A stretch of DNA of 64,000 nt from Streptococcus mitis (GTDB taxonomy: Bacteria > Bacillota > Bacilli > Lactobacillales > Streptococcaceae). The notes beneath the pieces were generated by a model. The model was not told the DNA's origin. It saw only the letters and a program-made list of their open reading frames with translations, and did not search any database. Made by a program: the position numbers and the translations under genes. Shown piece after piece: positions 16,597 through 26,654 of the stretch (positions are counted from its first letter, which is position 1; every line of letters starts with the position of its first letter). The DNA is taken from NCBI RefSeq assembly GCF_001281025.1, contig NZ_CP012646.1, positions 1,842,345 to 1,906,344 of the forward strand, read 5' to 3'.

Positions 16597-17256
16597 ATGA
16601 TTGATTTTTATTTTTTTCTTGTCGGGAGCATTCTCGCTTCCTTTCTTGGTTTGGTCATTGACCGTTTTCCAGAGCAATCCATTATCCAACCTGCTAGTCA
16701 CTGCGATTCCTGTCAGACTCGCTTGCCTCCCTTAGATTTGATTCCGATTCTCTCACAGGTCTTCAATCGCTTTCGCTGTCGCTACTGCAAGGCTACATAT
16801 CCTGTCTGGTATGCCCTTTTTGAATTGGGCTTAGGACTCCTCTTTCTGGCTTGGTCTTGGGAATTGCTTTCCTTGGGGCAAGTCGTCCTAATCACCGCTG
16901 GTTTGACCTTGGGCATCTACGACTTTCGCCATCAGGAATATCCCTTACTAGTCTGGATGACTTTCCACCTAATCCTAATGGCCGGATCTGGCTGGAATCT
17001 GGTCATGGTCTTCTTCCTTGTCCTTGGAATTGTGGCTCATTTTATCAATATTCGCATGGGCGCAGGGGATTTTCTCTTTCTAGCTTCTTGCGCTCTCGTC
17101 TTTAGTGCGACCGAATTACTCATCTTGATTCAGTTTGCTTCTACGATGGGAATTCTAGCCTTTCTCCTGCAAAAGAAAAAGGAAAGACTTCCTTTCGTGC
17201 CTTTCCTCTTGTTTGCTGCTTGTGTGATTATTTTTGGTAAGCTACTGCTTGTGTGA
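16597..17256 (+). CDS. cclA: Type IV prepilin peptidase of the competence pilus
   Basis: Polytopic membrane aspartyl protease of 219 residues that cleaves and N-methylates ComG prepilins for DNA uptake. Two zinc-type CxxC pairs are seen in the cytoplasmic loop ([12 protein letters not shown] and CRYCKA, residues ~36-66). The two catalytic aspartates are in [11 protein letters not shown] and in the GxGD motif GAGDFLF. A ComX cin-box at 16582 marks it as a late competence gene. Its 3' end overlaps the convergent trpA by 29 bases. The start agrees with the conserved beginning MIDxYFFL of the family, as remembered. Confidence 0.9.
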   Translation: MIDFYFFLVGSILASFLGLVIDRFPEQSIIQPASHCDSCQTRLPPLDLIPILSQVFNRFRCRYCKATYPVWYALFELGLGLLFLAWSWELLSLGQVVLITAGLTLGIYDFRHQEYPLLVWMTFHLILMAGSGWNLVMVFFLVLGIVAHFINIRMGAGDFLFLASCALVFSATELLILIQFASTMGILAFLLQKKKERLPFVPFLLFAACVIIFGKLLLV

Positions 17257-18004
17257 TAAAGTCCTGAATCGGCTCTCCTTGGTGGAGAGCTTTTACAATT
17301 TTCGAACCGACGATAACGCCATCTGACACCGCATTGAAACGTTCTACATCAGCTTGACTAGATACGCCAAATCCTGTCAAGACTGGGATATCGGCCACTT
17401 GATGAAGTTGTGCCAAGTGCTTGTCCAAATCTGCGCGGTAATTGCCTGATTTCCCTGTCACCCCGTTGATAGCAACAGCATAGACGAAGCCTTCTGCTCC
17501 CTTGATCAACTCTTTTTGGCGCTCAATCCCTGTTGTCAAGCTTACTAAAGGAATCAAAGCAATGTCTGTATCTGCCAAAAATGGTTCTACAAAGTTGGCA
17601 TGCTCATGAGGCAGGTCTGGAATAATCAAGCCCTTAACCGCTGTATCTTCCAAATCTTTGACAAAGTTCTCCACACCGTACTGAAAGAGGGGGTTGAAGT
17701 AGGTCATGATGATCAGCGGAACCTCTGTTTCAATAGTTTTCAAGGTTTCAACCAAAGCTTGTGTCGAAGTCCCATGGGCTAAACTACGCAAACCAGCTTC
17801 TTCGATAACAGGTCCATCTGCGACAGGATCTGAAAAAGGAATACCCACTTCAATGGCCGAAACACCTAAATCTTCTAAAAAGTGAATCGTTTCCCCAAGT
17901 CCATCCAAACCTTTCTCATGGTCTCCAGCCATGATATAGGGAACGAAAATTCCTTTTCCAGCTGCTTTAATAGCGTTTAATTTTTCTGTTAGTGTCTTAG
18001 GCAT
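17228..18004 (-). CDS. trpA: Tryptophan synthase alpha subunit
   Basis: Cytoplasmic lyase (258 residues) that splits indole-3-glycerol phosphate to indole and glyceraldehyde-3-phosphate and passes indole to Trp[15 protein letters not shown] contains the catalytic Glu and Asp. The phosphate-binding end is [13 protein letters not shown] and GVIVGSKIV. The ATG at 18004 overlaps the trpB stop by eight bases, as expected for coupled translation; longer upstream extensions lie within trpB. The last 29 bases are shared with the convergent cclA. Confidence 0.93.
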   Translation of the reverse strand: MPKTLTEKLNAIKAAGKGIFVPYIMAGDHEKGLDGLGETIHFLEDLGVSAIEVGIPFSDPVADGPVIEEAGLRSLAHGTSTQALVETLKTIETEVPLIIMTYFNPLFQYGVENFVKDLEDTAVKGLIIPDLPHEHANFVEPFLADTDIALIPLVSLTTGIERQKELIKGAEGFVYAVAINGVTGKSGNYRADLDKHLAQLHQVADIPVLTGFGVSSQADVERFNAVSDGVIVGSKIVKALHQGEPIQDFITQAVAYQK

Positions 18005-19220
18005 GAGTTTCTCCCTTCTTTGCTGCATCTGCTTCCAAGCGGTCTTTGACTTGAACCACATCCTTGTCCCCACGACCTGATAGGCAGACAATCATAGACT
18101 TTTCTGGTCCAAGTTCTTTGGCCAATTTCACCGCAAAAGCAATAGCGTGGCTAGATTCCAAGGCTGGGATAATCCCTTCCACACGAGACAAGAGTTGGAA
18201 TCCTTCCAAGGCTTCTTCGTCTGTCACAGGGACATAGCTGGCACGTTTGATATCGTGGTAGTGAGAATGTTCTGGACCGATACCAGGATAGTCCAAACCT
18301 GCTGAGATAGAGAAGGCTTCAAGAATTTGACCATGGGCATCTTGGAGCACATCCATGAGAGAACCGTGAAGAACACCAGGACGACCCTTGGTCAAGGTAG
18401 CTGCATGATGCTCCGTATCCACACCAAGTCCTGCTGCTTCAGCTCCATACATAGCTACTGACTCATCTTCTACAAATGGATGGAAGAGACCGATAGCGTT
18501 AGAACCACCACCAACACAGGCTACTAGGGCATCTGGTAAATCTTGACCTGTTAAGTCACGGTACTGTTGTTTAGCTTCTCTACCGATGACACTTTGGAAG
18601 TCACGAACGATTTCTGGGAAAGGATGAGGCCCCAAGGCAGAACCAAGGATATAGTGGGTATCATCGATATTAGCTACCCATGAACGAAGTGCTGCATTGA
18701 CCGCATCCTTGAGCACGCGCGAACCATCTGTCACTGCCTCAACCTTGGCTCCCAAAAGCTCCATACGGAACACATTGAGGGCTTGGCGTTTGACATCTTC
18801 CTCACCCATGTAGATAGTACATTCCATGTTAAAGAGGGCTGCAGCAGTTGCAGTTGCCACACCGTGCTGACCAGCACCTGTTTCAGCGATAATTTTCTTT
18901 TTGCCCATGCGTTTAGCCAGAAGAACTTGTCCCAAGGCATTGTTAATCTTGTGGGCCCCTGTATGGTTAAGGTCTTCCCGTTTGAGATAAATCTTGGCTC
19001 CGCCGATATGCTGAGTCAAGTTTTTTGCGTAGTAAAGAGGAGTTTCACGCCCCACATACTGGCGTAAGAGCTGGTTTAATTCCTCTTGGAAACTTGGGTC
19101 TGCCTGACTTTCACGATAAGCCTTTTCCAACTCCAAAACTGCTGTCATCAATGTTTCTGGGACAAAACGTCCGCCGAATTTTCCGTAAAATCCATCTTTA
19201 TTTGGTTCTTGATATGCCAT
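17997..19220 (-). CDS. trpB: Tryptophan synthase beta subunit (operon copy)
   Basis: PLP enzyme of 407 residues joining indole and serine. The PLP lysine is in HTGAHKINN, the catalytic Glu in AETGAGQHG, the phosphate cup in GGGSNAIG, and the C-terminal CLSGRGDKD is present. It overlaps trpF upstream (23 bases) and trpA downstream. A second full-length trpB lies at 23781-24959; the two differ at many positions ([10 protein letters not shown] here, [10 protein letters not shown] there), so this is not a recent duplication. Confidence 0.93.
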   Translation of the reverse strand: MAYQEPNKDGFYGKFGGRFVPETLMTAVLELEKAYRESQADPSFQEELNQLLRQYVGRETPLYYAKNLTQHIGGAKIYLKREDLNHTGAHKINNALGQVLLAKRMGKKKIIAETGAGQHGVATATAAALFNMECTIYMGEEDVKRQALNVFRMELLGAKVEAVTDGSRVLKDAVNAALRSWVANIDDTHYILGSALGPHPFPEIVRDFQSVIGREAKQQYRDLTGQDLPDALVACVGGGSNAIGLFHPFVEDESVAMYGAEAAGLGVDTEHHAATLTKGRPGVLHGSLMDVLQDAHGQILEAFSISAGLDYPGIGPEHSHYHDIKRASYVPVTDEEALEGFQLLSRVEGIIPALESSHAIAFAVKLAKELGPEKSMIVCLSGRGDKDVVQVKDRLEADAAKKGETHA

Positions 19221-19797
19221 TCTTTACCCTCTCTATAAATCTTCTAATCTTTTCATGATCTTTTTGTCCGTCTGTCTCCACTCCGCTTGATACATCGACT
19301 GCATAGGGAGTAAAGTGTTGAATTGCTTTTACGACATTGTCTTCATTAAGCCCACCTGCGATAAAGAAAGGCTGAGTTAGTCCAATCGTATCCAGTTGAG
19401 CCCAGTCAAAGGTCTGACCACTCCCAGCCACAGGGGCATCAAAGAGTAGATAGTTTGCCTGAGAATTGGGCACATGACCCTCTCCATCCACCTGCACAGC
19501 CTGAATACTGGCACAAGGCAAATCCGCAAACAAATCATCTGCCACCTGACCGTGAACTTGAACCAAGTCCAAGCCAACTTTGTCAATGACTTCTAGCAGT
19601 TCTGCCCGACTTGGTGAAACAAATACACCAACCTTTTTGACATCTGCAGGAATAAGCTTTGCCAGCTCAACAGCCTGTTCCAAGCTCACCTGTCTTTTAC
19701 TGGGTGCGAAGACAAAACCGATATAGTCTGCCCCTGCTGAAACGGCTGTTTCTACCGCTTCTTTGGTAAATAGTCCACAAATCTTAACCTTTGTCAA
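19198..19797 (-). CDS. trpF: Phosphoribosylanthranilate isomerase
   Basis: Cytoplasmic (beta/alpha)8 isomerase of 199 residues, third step of tryptophan synthesis. The catalytic Cys is in VKICGL (residues 3-8) and the catalytic Asp lies in DLVQVHG or the DVSSGVE end, with the phosphate loops GGLN and SSGVE. It overlaps trpC by 14 bases. Confidence 0.92.
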   Translation of the reverse strand: MTKVKICGLFTKEAVETAVSAGADYIGFVFAPSKRQVSLEQAVELAKLIPADVKKVGVFVSPSRAELLEVIDKVGLDLVQVHGQVADDLFADLPCASIQAVQVDGEGHVPNSQANYLLFDAPVAGSGQTFDWAQLDTIGLTQPFFIAGGLNEDNVVKAIQHFTPYAVDVSSGVETDGQKDHEKIRRFIERVKNGISRTK

Positions 19798-20551
19798 TCT
19801 GCAACTCCTTGATTCTCTGGGCTACATCTTCTGCCTGCATAAGAGCTGTCCCAACTAAAATTCCATTAAAGTATGGTGCTACTCGTTCCGCATCCTGCCC
19901 TGTGAAAATAGCAGATTCAGAAATGTACAAGCAATCATCTTTGAAATGTTTAGCCAAATCTACACTGGTCTGCAAGTCAACTTCAAAGGTAGTCAAATTG
20001 CGGTTATTAACACCAATAATCTCCGCACCAAGTCTGTGAGCTACCTCTAGTTCAGCTAGATTGTGAGTTTCCACCAAGACTTCCAGACCAAGCTCTGTCG
20101 CATAGTCATAAAGTTCCTTGAGGCGTTCTTCGGACAAGGCTGCCACAATGAGCAAGATGACTGTCGCACCAGCATTGCGGGCGCGGATGATTTGCTTTTC
20201 ATCGATGATAAAGTCCTTGTTGAGCGTCGGAATCTCTACCTGACTGGAAATCTCTTTTAGATAATCCAAATGCCCTTTAAAGAAGACTTCATCTGTCAAA
20301 ACCGAAATCATCACTGCGCCGTTTTCTTCATAAGTCTGGGCCTGTTGCACAATATCCACATCGAGATTGATATCTCCCAAACTAGGGCTAGCTTTCTTGA
20401 CCTCAGCGATTACCTGTAAACGGTCTTGGTGTTGTTTTAGATAGTCAGCCAAGCGATAGGTCTGGCGCAGGGGCTGGATTTCCTCCAGCTCCATCTGCTC
20501 AACCTCACGCGCCTTTTGCTCCAAGATTCGTGCTAAAAATTCCTGACTCAT
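19784..20551 (-). CDS. trpC: Indole-3-glycerol phosphate synthase
   Basis: Cytoplasmic (beta/alpha)8 lyase of 255 residues. Signature pieces are [12 protein letters not shown] (catalytic Lys, phosphate site), [34 protein letters not shown] and [13 protein letters not shown], with ISESAIFT near the end. The start overlaps the trpD stop in an ATGA. Confidence 0.93.
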   Translation of the reverse strand: MSQEFLARILEQKAREVEQMELEEIQPLRQTYRLADYLKQHQDRLQVIAEVKKASPSLGDINLDVDIVQQAQTYEENGAVMISVLTDEVFFKGHLDYLKEISSQVEIPTLNKDFIIDEKQIIRARNAGATVILLIVAALSEERLKELYDYATELGLEVLVETHNLAELEVAHRLGAEIIGVNNRNLTTFEVDLQTSVDLAKHFKDDCLYISESAIFTGQDAERVAPYFNGILVGTALMQAEDVAQRIKELQIDKG

Positions 20552-21552
20552 TTTTGGTACTCCTGTAACAGTCTGAGTTTTTCAAGAGCCTTGCCACTAG
20601 CAATGACTTGACGAGCTAAGGCAACTCCATCCTTGATATTATCTACCTTACCATTAGCATAGAAACCAAGACCAGCATTTAAAACTGTCGTTTCCAAGAA
20701 TGGACTTGGTTCATTTTTAAGAACGCTGAGCAAAATTTCTGCATTTTCCTGAGCATTGCCACCACGGATATCTTCGATAGCGTAGCGCTCCATCCCCAAA
20801 TCCTCTGGAGTAAAGCTTGACAAGGTGATTTCGCCATTCTCAAGAAGTGCAATCTTGGTTGTTCCATTCAAACCAGCTTCATCCAATCCTTCTGGCCCAG
20901 CAACCACGATGGCACGTTTACGACCCATGTTTTTCAAAACCTGAGCTGTACTTTCTAGAAGTTCTGGACGACTAATTCCAAGAAGCTGTGTTTCCAAAGC
21001 CATTGGGTGAATCAGTGGACCAGTCAAGTTCATGATCGTTGGAATTCCCAATTCCAAACGAGCTGGCATGATGTATTTCATTGCTGGGTGCATATTTTTA
21101 GCAAAGAGAAAGACGATGCCAGTTTTATCAAAGACCTTACCTAGTTCAGCTGGTTTGAGGTCTAGGTTGATGCCCAAGGCTTCTAGGACATCTGCAGAAC
21201 CAGATTTAGAAGAAATCGAGCGGTTACCGTGCTTTGCCATATGAACACCGCCACCAGCCAAGACAAAGGCTGCAGTTGTGGAAATATTAAAACTAAAAGA
21301 CTTGTCCCCACCTGTACCACAGTTGTCCATAGCATCATGAATTACAGTTGGAATATGTTGGGCATGCCCTCTCATGACTTGAGCAATGGCTGTGCGTTCT
21401 TCAGGTGTTTCCCCCTTCATCTTAAGGGCCAAGAGAAGAGAAGCAATCTGCGCTTCGGTTACACGCCCAGTTACGATACGCTCAATGACATCCGTCATTT
21501 CCACACCTGATAAATTTTCAAATTTTGCTAGTTTTTCAATAATCTCTTTCAT
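20548..21552 (-). CDS. trpD: Anthranilate phosphoribosyltransferase
   Basis: Cytoplasmic transferase of 334 residues that adds phosphoribose from PRPP to anthranilate. The glycine-rich [17 protein letters not shown] loop (residues ~77-93) and [18 protein letters not shown] (PRPP and anthranilate site) are intact. GAGGAAAC precedes the ATG. It lies ten bases after trpG. Confidence 0.93.
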   Translation of the reverse strand: MKEIIEKLAKFENLSGVEMTDVIERIVTGRVTEAQIASLLLALKMKGETPEERTAIAQVMRGHAQHIPTVIHDAMDNCGTGGDKSFSFNISTTAAFVLAGGGVHMAKHGNRSISSKSGSADVLEALGINLDLKPAELGKVFDKTGIVFLFAKNMHPAMKYIMPARLELGIPTIMNLTGPLIHPMALETQLLGISRPELLESTAQVLKNMGRKRAIVVAGPEGLDEAGLNGTTKIALLENGEITLSSFTPEDLGMERYAIEDIRGGNAQENAEILLSVLKNEPSPFLETTVLNAGLGFYANGKVDNIKDGVALARQVIASGKALEKLRLLQEYQK

Positions 21553-21562
21553 CCTAGTTTCC

Positions 21563-22129
21563 TCACTTTACAACCTTCTCGATAAAATTCCGAATAGAAG
21601 ACAAGCCATCTGGCGTTCCGATACTCTCTGGATGGTATTGGAAGCCATAAATCGGCAGGCTTTTGTGTTGAATTCCCATAATAGCCTGGTCATCAGTCGA
21701 ACGAGCTGTCACTTCAAACTCTTCTGGCATTTCTTCAATCAAAATACTATGATAACGCATGACTGGACGACCATCCTCAATGCCTTGATAGAGAACAGAT
21801 GGCGCTTCAAAGCTGATATTGCTCTGTTTCCCATGCATGACTTTTGGAGCCAAGCCTAGCTTCCCACCAAAGACTTCTGCGATGGCTTGGTGACCCAAAC
21901 AAATACCTAGAATCGGCTTCTTACCTGCAAAGTCACGAATCATGTCTTCCATCTTTCCAGCATCAACCGGCCAACCAGGACCAGGAGAAAAGACCAGACC
22001 ATCTGCTTTTTCAGCTTCTTCATACAGCTTAGGATCATCATTTCTCAAGACCTGTACTTCTGCGAAATTCCCAATGTATTGCGCCAAATTATAGGTAAAA
22101 GAATCATAGTTGTCAATCAATAAAATCAT
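21563..22129 (-). CDS. trpG: Anthranilate synthase glutamine amidotransferase subunit
   Basis: Class I glutamine amidotransferase of 188 residues that supplies ammonia to TrpE. It begins [14 protein letters not shown]; the nucleophile Cys is in GICLGHQ (near residue 78) and the His-Glu pair in YHPESIGT near residue 166. It overlaps the trpE stop by four bases. The same subunit may serve folate synthesis, but its operon position argues for tryptophan. Confidence 0.93.
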   Translation of the reverse strand: MILLIDNYDSFTYNLAQYIGNFAEVQVLRNDDPKLYEEAEKADGLVFSPGPGWPVDAGKMEDMIRDFAGKKPILGICLGHQAIAEVFGGKLGLAPKVMHGKQSNISFEAPSVLYQGIEDGRPVMRYHSILIEEMPEEFEVTARSTDDQAIMGIQHKSLPIYGFQYHPESIGTPDGLSSIRNFIEKVVK

Positions 22130-23487
22130 GGTCTTAGTTCTCCAATTCTAGTCATAGATTTAGCCTTGTTAATGGTTTCTTGGTATTCGTTTTGGGCGAT
22201 GGAGTCATAGACAATCCCTGCCCCAGCCTGCACATAGGCTGTTTGATTTTTGAGAATCATAGTTCGGATGGCGATAGCGAAATCCATATCACCCGTCGCA
22301 GACAAGTAGCCGATTGCTCCTGCGTATACACCACGTTTTTCTGTTTCCAGTTCATAGATGCGTCTCATGGCCCGAATCTTTGGTGCTCCTGAAACTGTTC
22401 CAGCTGGAAGTGTAGCTTTCAAAGCATCCATGGCAGTGAGTTCTGGAAGCAAACGTCCCTTGACCACGCTGGTCAAATGCATGACATAGCGGAAGAGCTC
22501 CACTTCCATATACTTGGTGACTTGAACACTAGCAGTTTCAGAGATGCGACCAATATCGTTACGCCCCAAGTCTACCAACATCCGATGTTCTGCTGTTTCC
22601 TTCTCATCAGAAAGCAGGTCAGTCGCCAAGGCCTTGTCCTCTTCATCCGTAGCCCCTCTTGGTCGCGTACCTGCAATCGGATTGGTTGTCACGATGCCAT
22701 TTTTGACAGAAACCAAACTTTCAGGACTGGCACCGATGATTTGATAATCCCCAAAATCATAGAAATAGAGGTAATTAGAAGGATTAGTCACGCGGAGATT
22801 TCTGTAGAAGTCAAAAGGATTTCCAGTAACTTCTGCTGAGAAACGCTGACTGAGCACGCATTGGAACATATCACCATTACGAATCAAGTCACGAGCGGTT
22901 TCCACCATTTGCTCAAACTTCTGAGGAGCGATGTGCGGTTTGAAGTCTAGCGGAGATAAATCCAAGTCTTCAAATTCATTTGGAGCAGGAATGCGTAATT
23001 CCTCAAGCACTTGCTTCAAGGCTTTTTCCAAATCCTCTTGACTGCGATCGCTATAGAGAGCATCCTCTATGACATGAATTTTTTCCTTCTTGTGGTCAAA
23101 AACCATATAGCTCTCATAGACAAAGAAATGCATGTCTGGTGTCCCAATGGTATCTTGAGGGATTTGACCGATTTCTTCATAGAGCGAAATCATATCGTAA
23201 CCCACAAAGCCAATGGCTCCCCCACCAAAAGGGAGGTCTGAATGGTGCTGGCTCTTATGAGTCACTTGATAAAGGAAATCCAAAGGATCCCGATCAATCA
23301 CTTGACCATTTTGATAGAGGACTCCATTTTCAAACTTAATCTCAAAAACAGGATTATAGGCTAGGATAGAAAAACGAGCGGTTTCCTTGTCTCTCGGAAT
23401 ACTTTCTAAGATCACCTTGTGTTGCCCTTTTAAGCGCATATAAGCCAAGATTGGTGATAAGACATCTCCATGAATGATTCGTTCCAT
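22126..23487 (-). CDS. trpE: Anthranilate synthase component I
   Basis: Chorismate-using enzyme of 453 residues, first step of the pathway. The N-terminal feedback site LESIPRDKETARFS is present, so tryptophan inhibition is expected. The catalytic core shows GDMFQCVLSQRF, NPSNYLYFYDFG, ASPESLV, PIAGTRPRG and AGAGIVYDS. The ATG at 23487 has AAAGGGAAA upstream and follows a T-box leader; a longer frame would run through the leader terminator and is not real. Confidence 0.93.
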   Translation of the reverse strand: MERIIHGDVLSPILAYMRLKGQHKVILESIPRDKETARFSILAYNPVFEIKFENGVLYQNGQVIDRDPLDFLYQVTHKSQHHSDLPFGGGAIGFVGYDMISLYEEIGQIPQDTIGTPDMHFFVYESYMVFDHKKEKIHVIEDALYSDRSQEDLEKALKQVLEELRIPAPNEFEDLDLSPLDFKPHIAPQKFEQMVETARDLIRNGDMFQCVLSQRFSAEVTGNPFDFYRNLRVTNPSNYLYFYDFGDYQIIGASPESLVSVKNGIVTTNPIAGTRPRGATDEEDKALATDLLSDEKETAEHRMLVDLGRNDIGRISETASVQVTKYMEVELFRYVMHLTSVVKGRLLPELTAMDALKATLPAGTVSGAPKIRAMRRIYELETEKRGVYAGAIGYLSATGDMDFAIAIRTMILKNQTAYVQAGAGIVYDSIAQNEYQETINKAKSMTRIGELRP

Positions 23488-23533
23488 TGTAATTTCCCTT
23501 TCAGTTCTACTTCTAGTCCGTGGCGACTGTATG

Positions 23534-23760
23534 AAAAATCCCCACGCAAAATAACTTGCGTGAGGACGAAATTCGCGGTGCCACCTCAATTATAGGATTT
23601 CTCCTATCTCTCATTCCTGTCTCAGAACTTTCCTATAACAGGCTGTGCGATAAAGGGCACTCCCTTGAGAATTATGTTTTCTTCTCTCGTTTCAGATGGA
23701 CCCAACCTTACAGCTTTCTCTGCTTGTTTCCAGCAACCACAAGCTCTCTGTGAGAGAAAA
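23534..23760 (-). promoter_or_regulatory. T-box leader upstream of trpE (tRNA-Trp type)
   Basis: Minus-strand leader with the stem I AG-bulge AGAGAGC and apical loop CTTGTGGTTGCTGGAAACAA, a candidate Trp specifier TGG (complement of 23702-23704), the T-box GAGGTGGCACCGCG (complement of 23574-23587), and a terminator CACGCAA...TTGCGTG followed by T residues (23534-23565). It starts about 20 bases after the trpB2 stop with no clear promoter between, so it may be read from the trpB2 promoter. Confidence 0.88.
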
Positions 23761-23780
23761 GACTGTAATTTTTCCATCTT

Positions 23781-24959
23781 TTATTTTTTAGCTTCTAGGT
23801 AGTCTGCAATAGCAGCTACATCCTTGTCTCCACGACCAGAGACATTGATGATGATAATCTCATCTTTACTTAGTTTCGGTGCACGTTTAACCGCTTCTGC
23901 GATAGCATGCGAACTTTCAATCGCTGGGATAATCCCTTCTGTCTTACTAAGAAGGAGCAAGGCTTGAACAGCTTCTTCATCTGTCGCTGCTACGTATTCT
24001 ACACGGCCTGAATCTTTAAAGTAGGCATGTTCTGGGCCAACCCCTGGATAGTCCAAACCAGCTGAGATAGAGTAAACTGGGGCCAGCTCTCCATCTTCCT
24101 TAAAGACTGCATAGGTCTTCATTCCGTCAACAATTCCGACACTACCTTTTGTCATAGTTGCTGCGTGCTTGTCTGTATCAAGTCCATGCCCAGCAGCTTC
24201 AACCCCAACCAATTTGACTTCTTCATCAGCCACATACTGCGAAAAAGCACCGATGGCATTGGAACCACCACCTACACAGGCAATAACGTAGTCTGGCAAG
24301 CGTCCTTCTTTTTCTAAGATTTGACGACGAGATTCCTCACTGATGACTTTTTGGAATTCATGAACAATTGTAGGATAAGGATGAGGTCCTACAGCAGATC
24401 CCAAAACGTAGAAGGCCTCAAGGTCATTCATCCATGCTCCAAAGGCTGCATCAACCGCATCCTTAAGAGTTCGTGTCCCCGTTTCAACTGCGTGAACAGT
24501 CGCTCCCATCATCTCCATACGGAAGACATTGAGACGTTGACGCTCCACATCTTCTGCCCCCATGTAGACATCACAGGCCATACCAAACTTAGCTGCAGCA
24601 GCTGCTGTCGCAACACCGTGCTGACCAGCTCCTGTTTCTGCGATCACTCGTTTTTTGCCCATACGTTTGGCAAGAAGAATTTGTCCTAAAACATTGTTGA
24701 GCTTGTGAGAACCCAGATGGTTAAGGTCTTCGCGTTTGAGATAAATCTTAGCTCCACCTAGGTGGTCTGTCAAACTTTCCGCAAAATAAAGCGGTGTTTC
24801 GCGACCTGAATAATCCTTCAAGTAATGGCGAAATTCTGCCAAAAATTCTGGATCATCCTTGTATTTGTCAAATGTCACTTCCAACTCATCCAACAAAGCC
24901 TGAATCGGCTCCGGTACAAAACTACCACCAAATTGTCCAAAATAACCTTTAGTTGTCAT
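23781..24959 (-). CDS. Second tryptophan synthase beta subunit
   Basis: Full-length PLP enzyme of 392 residues with its own T-box. All key motifs remain: HLGSHKLNN (PLP lysine), [17 protein letters not shown] and NVSGRGDKD. It is of the usual TrpB size and begins [15 protein letters not shown], so it is not the long TrpB2 type of archaea. It sits ahead of trpE, separated from the main operon trpB by five genes. It could work with TrpA, salvage free indole, or be retained for a different substrate. The ATG at 24959 has AAAGAGGAAAAATTT upstream; earlier in-frame starts lie in leader sequence. Confidence 0.88.
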   Translation of the reverse strand: MTTKGYFGQFGGSFVPEPIQALLDELEVTFDKYKDDPEFLAEFRHYLKDYSGRETPLYFAESLTDHLGGAKIYLKREDLNHLGSHKLNNVLGQILLAKRMGKKRVIAETGAGQHGVATAAAAAKFGMACDVYMGAEDVERQRLNVFRMEMMGATVHAVETGTRTLKDAVDAAFGAWMNDLEAFYVLGSAVGPHPYPTIVHEFQKVISEESRRQILEKEGRLPDYVIACVGGGSNAIGAFSQYVADEEVKLVGVEAAGHGLDTDKHAATMTKGSVGIVDGMKTYAVFKEDGELAPVYSISAGLDYPGVGPEHAYFKDSGRVEYVAATDEEAVQALLLLSKTEGIIPAIESSHAIAEAVKRAPKLSKDEIIIINVSGRGDKDVAAIADYLEAKK

Positions 24960-25086
24960 AAATTTTTCCTCTTTCCATATTAATTCGGCTTTTTGTTTGC
25001 TTTTAGTAGTAGGCAAGGAGCTGCAGATAGAACTCAAGTTCATCAAAGCGACTTAACGCCCTAATAAAAATAAACAAAATGACCGA

Positions 25087-25340
25087 AAGAAAAAGCCCAC
25101 ACACAGATTGGATTCTGTGTGAGGGCGTTGGTAACGCGGTGCCACCTCAATTATAAAGGGACTATTCCCTTTACATCTCTACCTTGTCTAACAACAAGTT
25201 GCACTGTAAGGTGTGCGCACCGAATTTTCATTGTTTCAAATTCATTTTTAAAATCAGCCCACTTTCACTACTTTCAACCACCTGTTCACAATCACCACAG
25301 GCTCCCTGAAGATCAAACATAGTTACTTTTCTGATTTGTT
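25087..25340 (-). promoter_or_regulatory. T-box leader upstream of the second trpB (tRNA-Trp type)
   Basis: Minus-strand leader with GGGAGC, a CCTGT...ACAGG apical stem, a candidate specifier TGG (complement of 25259-25261), the T-box GAGGTGGCACCGCG (complement of 25135-25148), and a strong terminator GCCCTCACACAG...CTGTGTGTGGGC with a T tract (25087-25126). A free tRNA-Trp should stabilise the antiterminator. Confidence 0.88.
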
Positions 25341-25346
25341 GAGAAT

Positions 25347-25375
25347 ATTATATGCTATTGTCCGCTTTTTGTCAA
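25347..25375 (-). promoter_or_regulatory. Consensus promoter of the trpB2 (and perhaps whole trp) transcript
   Basis: TTGACA (complement of 25370-25375), exactly 17 bases, TATAAT (complement of 25347-25352), directly ahead of T-box 2. It is the only consensus promoter found upstream of the trp genes. Confidence 0.85.
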
Positions 25376-25382
25376 GATTTTT

Positions 25383-26612
25383 TTATGATTTTTTTCCAGA
25401 ACCGAGGATTTCTTCGGAAATTCTCACCAAAGTCTTAACGATGTAATCAACTTCTTCATCGCTTAATTTTGTATGAAGAGGAAGCGTAATTTCATTTTCA
25501 AAGAAGGCATAGGCTCTTGGATAATCTTCCATATCAAAACCAAGATTCTTATAGGCTGTCAAGAGAGGAAGCGGTTTGTAGTGTACATTACTTGCAATTC
25601 CTGCTTTGGCCAATTCTTGGATGATGAGGTTGCGTTCTTCTAAACTTGCTCCTTCTACATGGGTGATGTAGAGGTGGCGTGAAGATTCGACAGTATCAGT
25701 CTTGTGTGCCAGTGGATGGATACGAGTACCCGTAAAACCACGATCATAGCGGTCCACGATGTCCTTACGACGTTGTAGCAAACCAGGGTAACGGTCCAAT
25801 TGTACCAAACCAATCGAAGCCATGATATCCGTCATGTTGCACTTGTAGGCTGGTGTTACGATATCGTATTCCCAAGAACCCAATTGCATCTTGGCAAGAG
25901 CATCCTTTGTTTGACCGTGAAGGGAAAGGATTTGGAACTCCTTGTACATCTCTTCGTCATCAATCGCTGGATTGGCTTTCCAAGTGGCACTTCCTCCCTC
26001 AGCCGTTGTAAAGTTCTTAACGGCATGGAATGAGAAGGAAGTAAAGTCCGCGATCGAACCAGCTGGCTGTCCTTTATAAGTAGATCCCAAAGCATGGGCA
26101 CTATCAGAGACAATCACGATACGGTTAAAGGCTTTTTGCCACTTGCTTGATGCAGAAAAGAGGTCACGTTTCTTCTCCACAACTTGGAACAAACGGTCAT
26201 AGTCGCAAACAATCCCTGCAAGCTCTACTGGGATGATAACCTTAGTTTTCTCAGTGATAGCTTGCTCAAGTAAGTCATAATCCATCTCAAACGTATCTGC
26301 ATGGATATCCACCATGACAGGTGTCGCCCCTACGTGAGTGATAACACTACATGAAGCTGTATAGGTCATGGCTGGAACGATAACCTCATCACCAGGTCCA
26401 ACTTCCAAGACGCGCAAAATCAACTCAAGCGCGGCAGTCGCAGAGTTAAGACAGACAGTCTTGGGCGTCTGTGTGTATTGAGACAAGCGACGCTCCAGTT
26501 CTTTTGTCTTGGGACCTGTTGTAATCCAACCAGAACGCAGGGTATCCGCTACTTCAGCAATTTCTGCTTCTGTAATATCGGGTGGTGAAAATGGAATATT
26601 GTAATTTGGCAT
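25383..26612 (-). CDS. DegT/DnrJ/EryC1/StrS sugar aminotransferase (teichoic-acid AATGal synthesis)
   Basis: PLP-dependent aminotransferase of 409 residues acting on a nucleotide keto-sugar. The family pattern is clear: ITTGPKTKELE, the PLP-ring segment PAMTYTASCSVI, DSAHALGSTYKGQPAGS, and FSFHAVKNFTTAEGG with the PLP lysine in HAVKN. The ATG at 26612 follows AAAAGGAGC; the one nine codons earlier overlaps that site. In S. pneumoniae this gene and the next sugar transferase are proposed to make and transfer the diamino-sugar AATGal that begins each teichoic-acid repeat. The role here is by synteny. Confidence 0.82.
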   Translation of the reverse strand: MPNYNIPFSPPDITEAEIAEVADTLRSGWITTGPKTKELERRLSQYTQTPKTVCLNSATAALELILRVLEVGPGDEVIVPAMTYTASCSVITHVGATPVMVDIHADTFEMDYDLLEQAITEKTKVIIPVELAGIVCDYDRLFQVVEKKRDLFSASSKWQKAFNRIVIVSDSAHALGSTYKGQPAGSIADFTSFSFHAVKNFTTAEGGSATWKANPAIDDEEMYKEFQILSLHGQTKDALAKMQLGSWEYDIVTPAYKCNMTDIMASIGLVQLDRYPGLLQRRKDIVDRYDRGFTGTRIHPLAHKTDTVESSRHLYITHVEGASLEERNLIIQELAKAGIASNVHYKPLPLLTAYKNLGFDMEDYPRAYAFFENEITLPLHTKLSDEEVDYIVKTLVRISEEILGSGKKS

Positions 26613-26654
26613 TGATTTGCTCCTTTTATCTGTACTCATTCTCTCATGACTACT

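Noticed and set aside
18731..19258. Small plus-strand frames opposite trpB
   Set aside because: No motifs, no ribosome sites, and the opposite strand is fully coding.
23781..24959. trpB2 as the long archaeal-type TrpB2
   Set aside because: Length (392 residues) and motifs are those of ordinary bacterial TrpB; only its placement is unusual.
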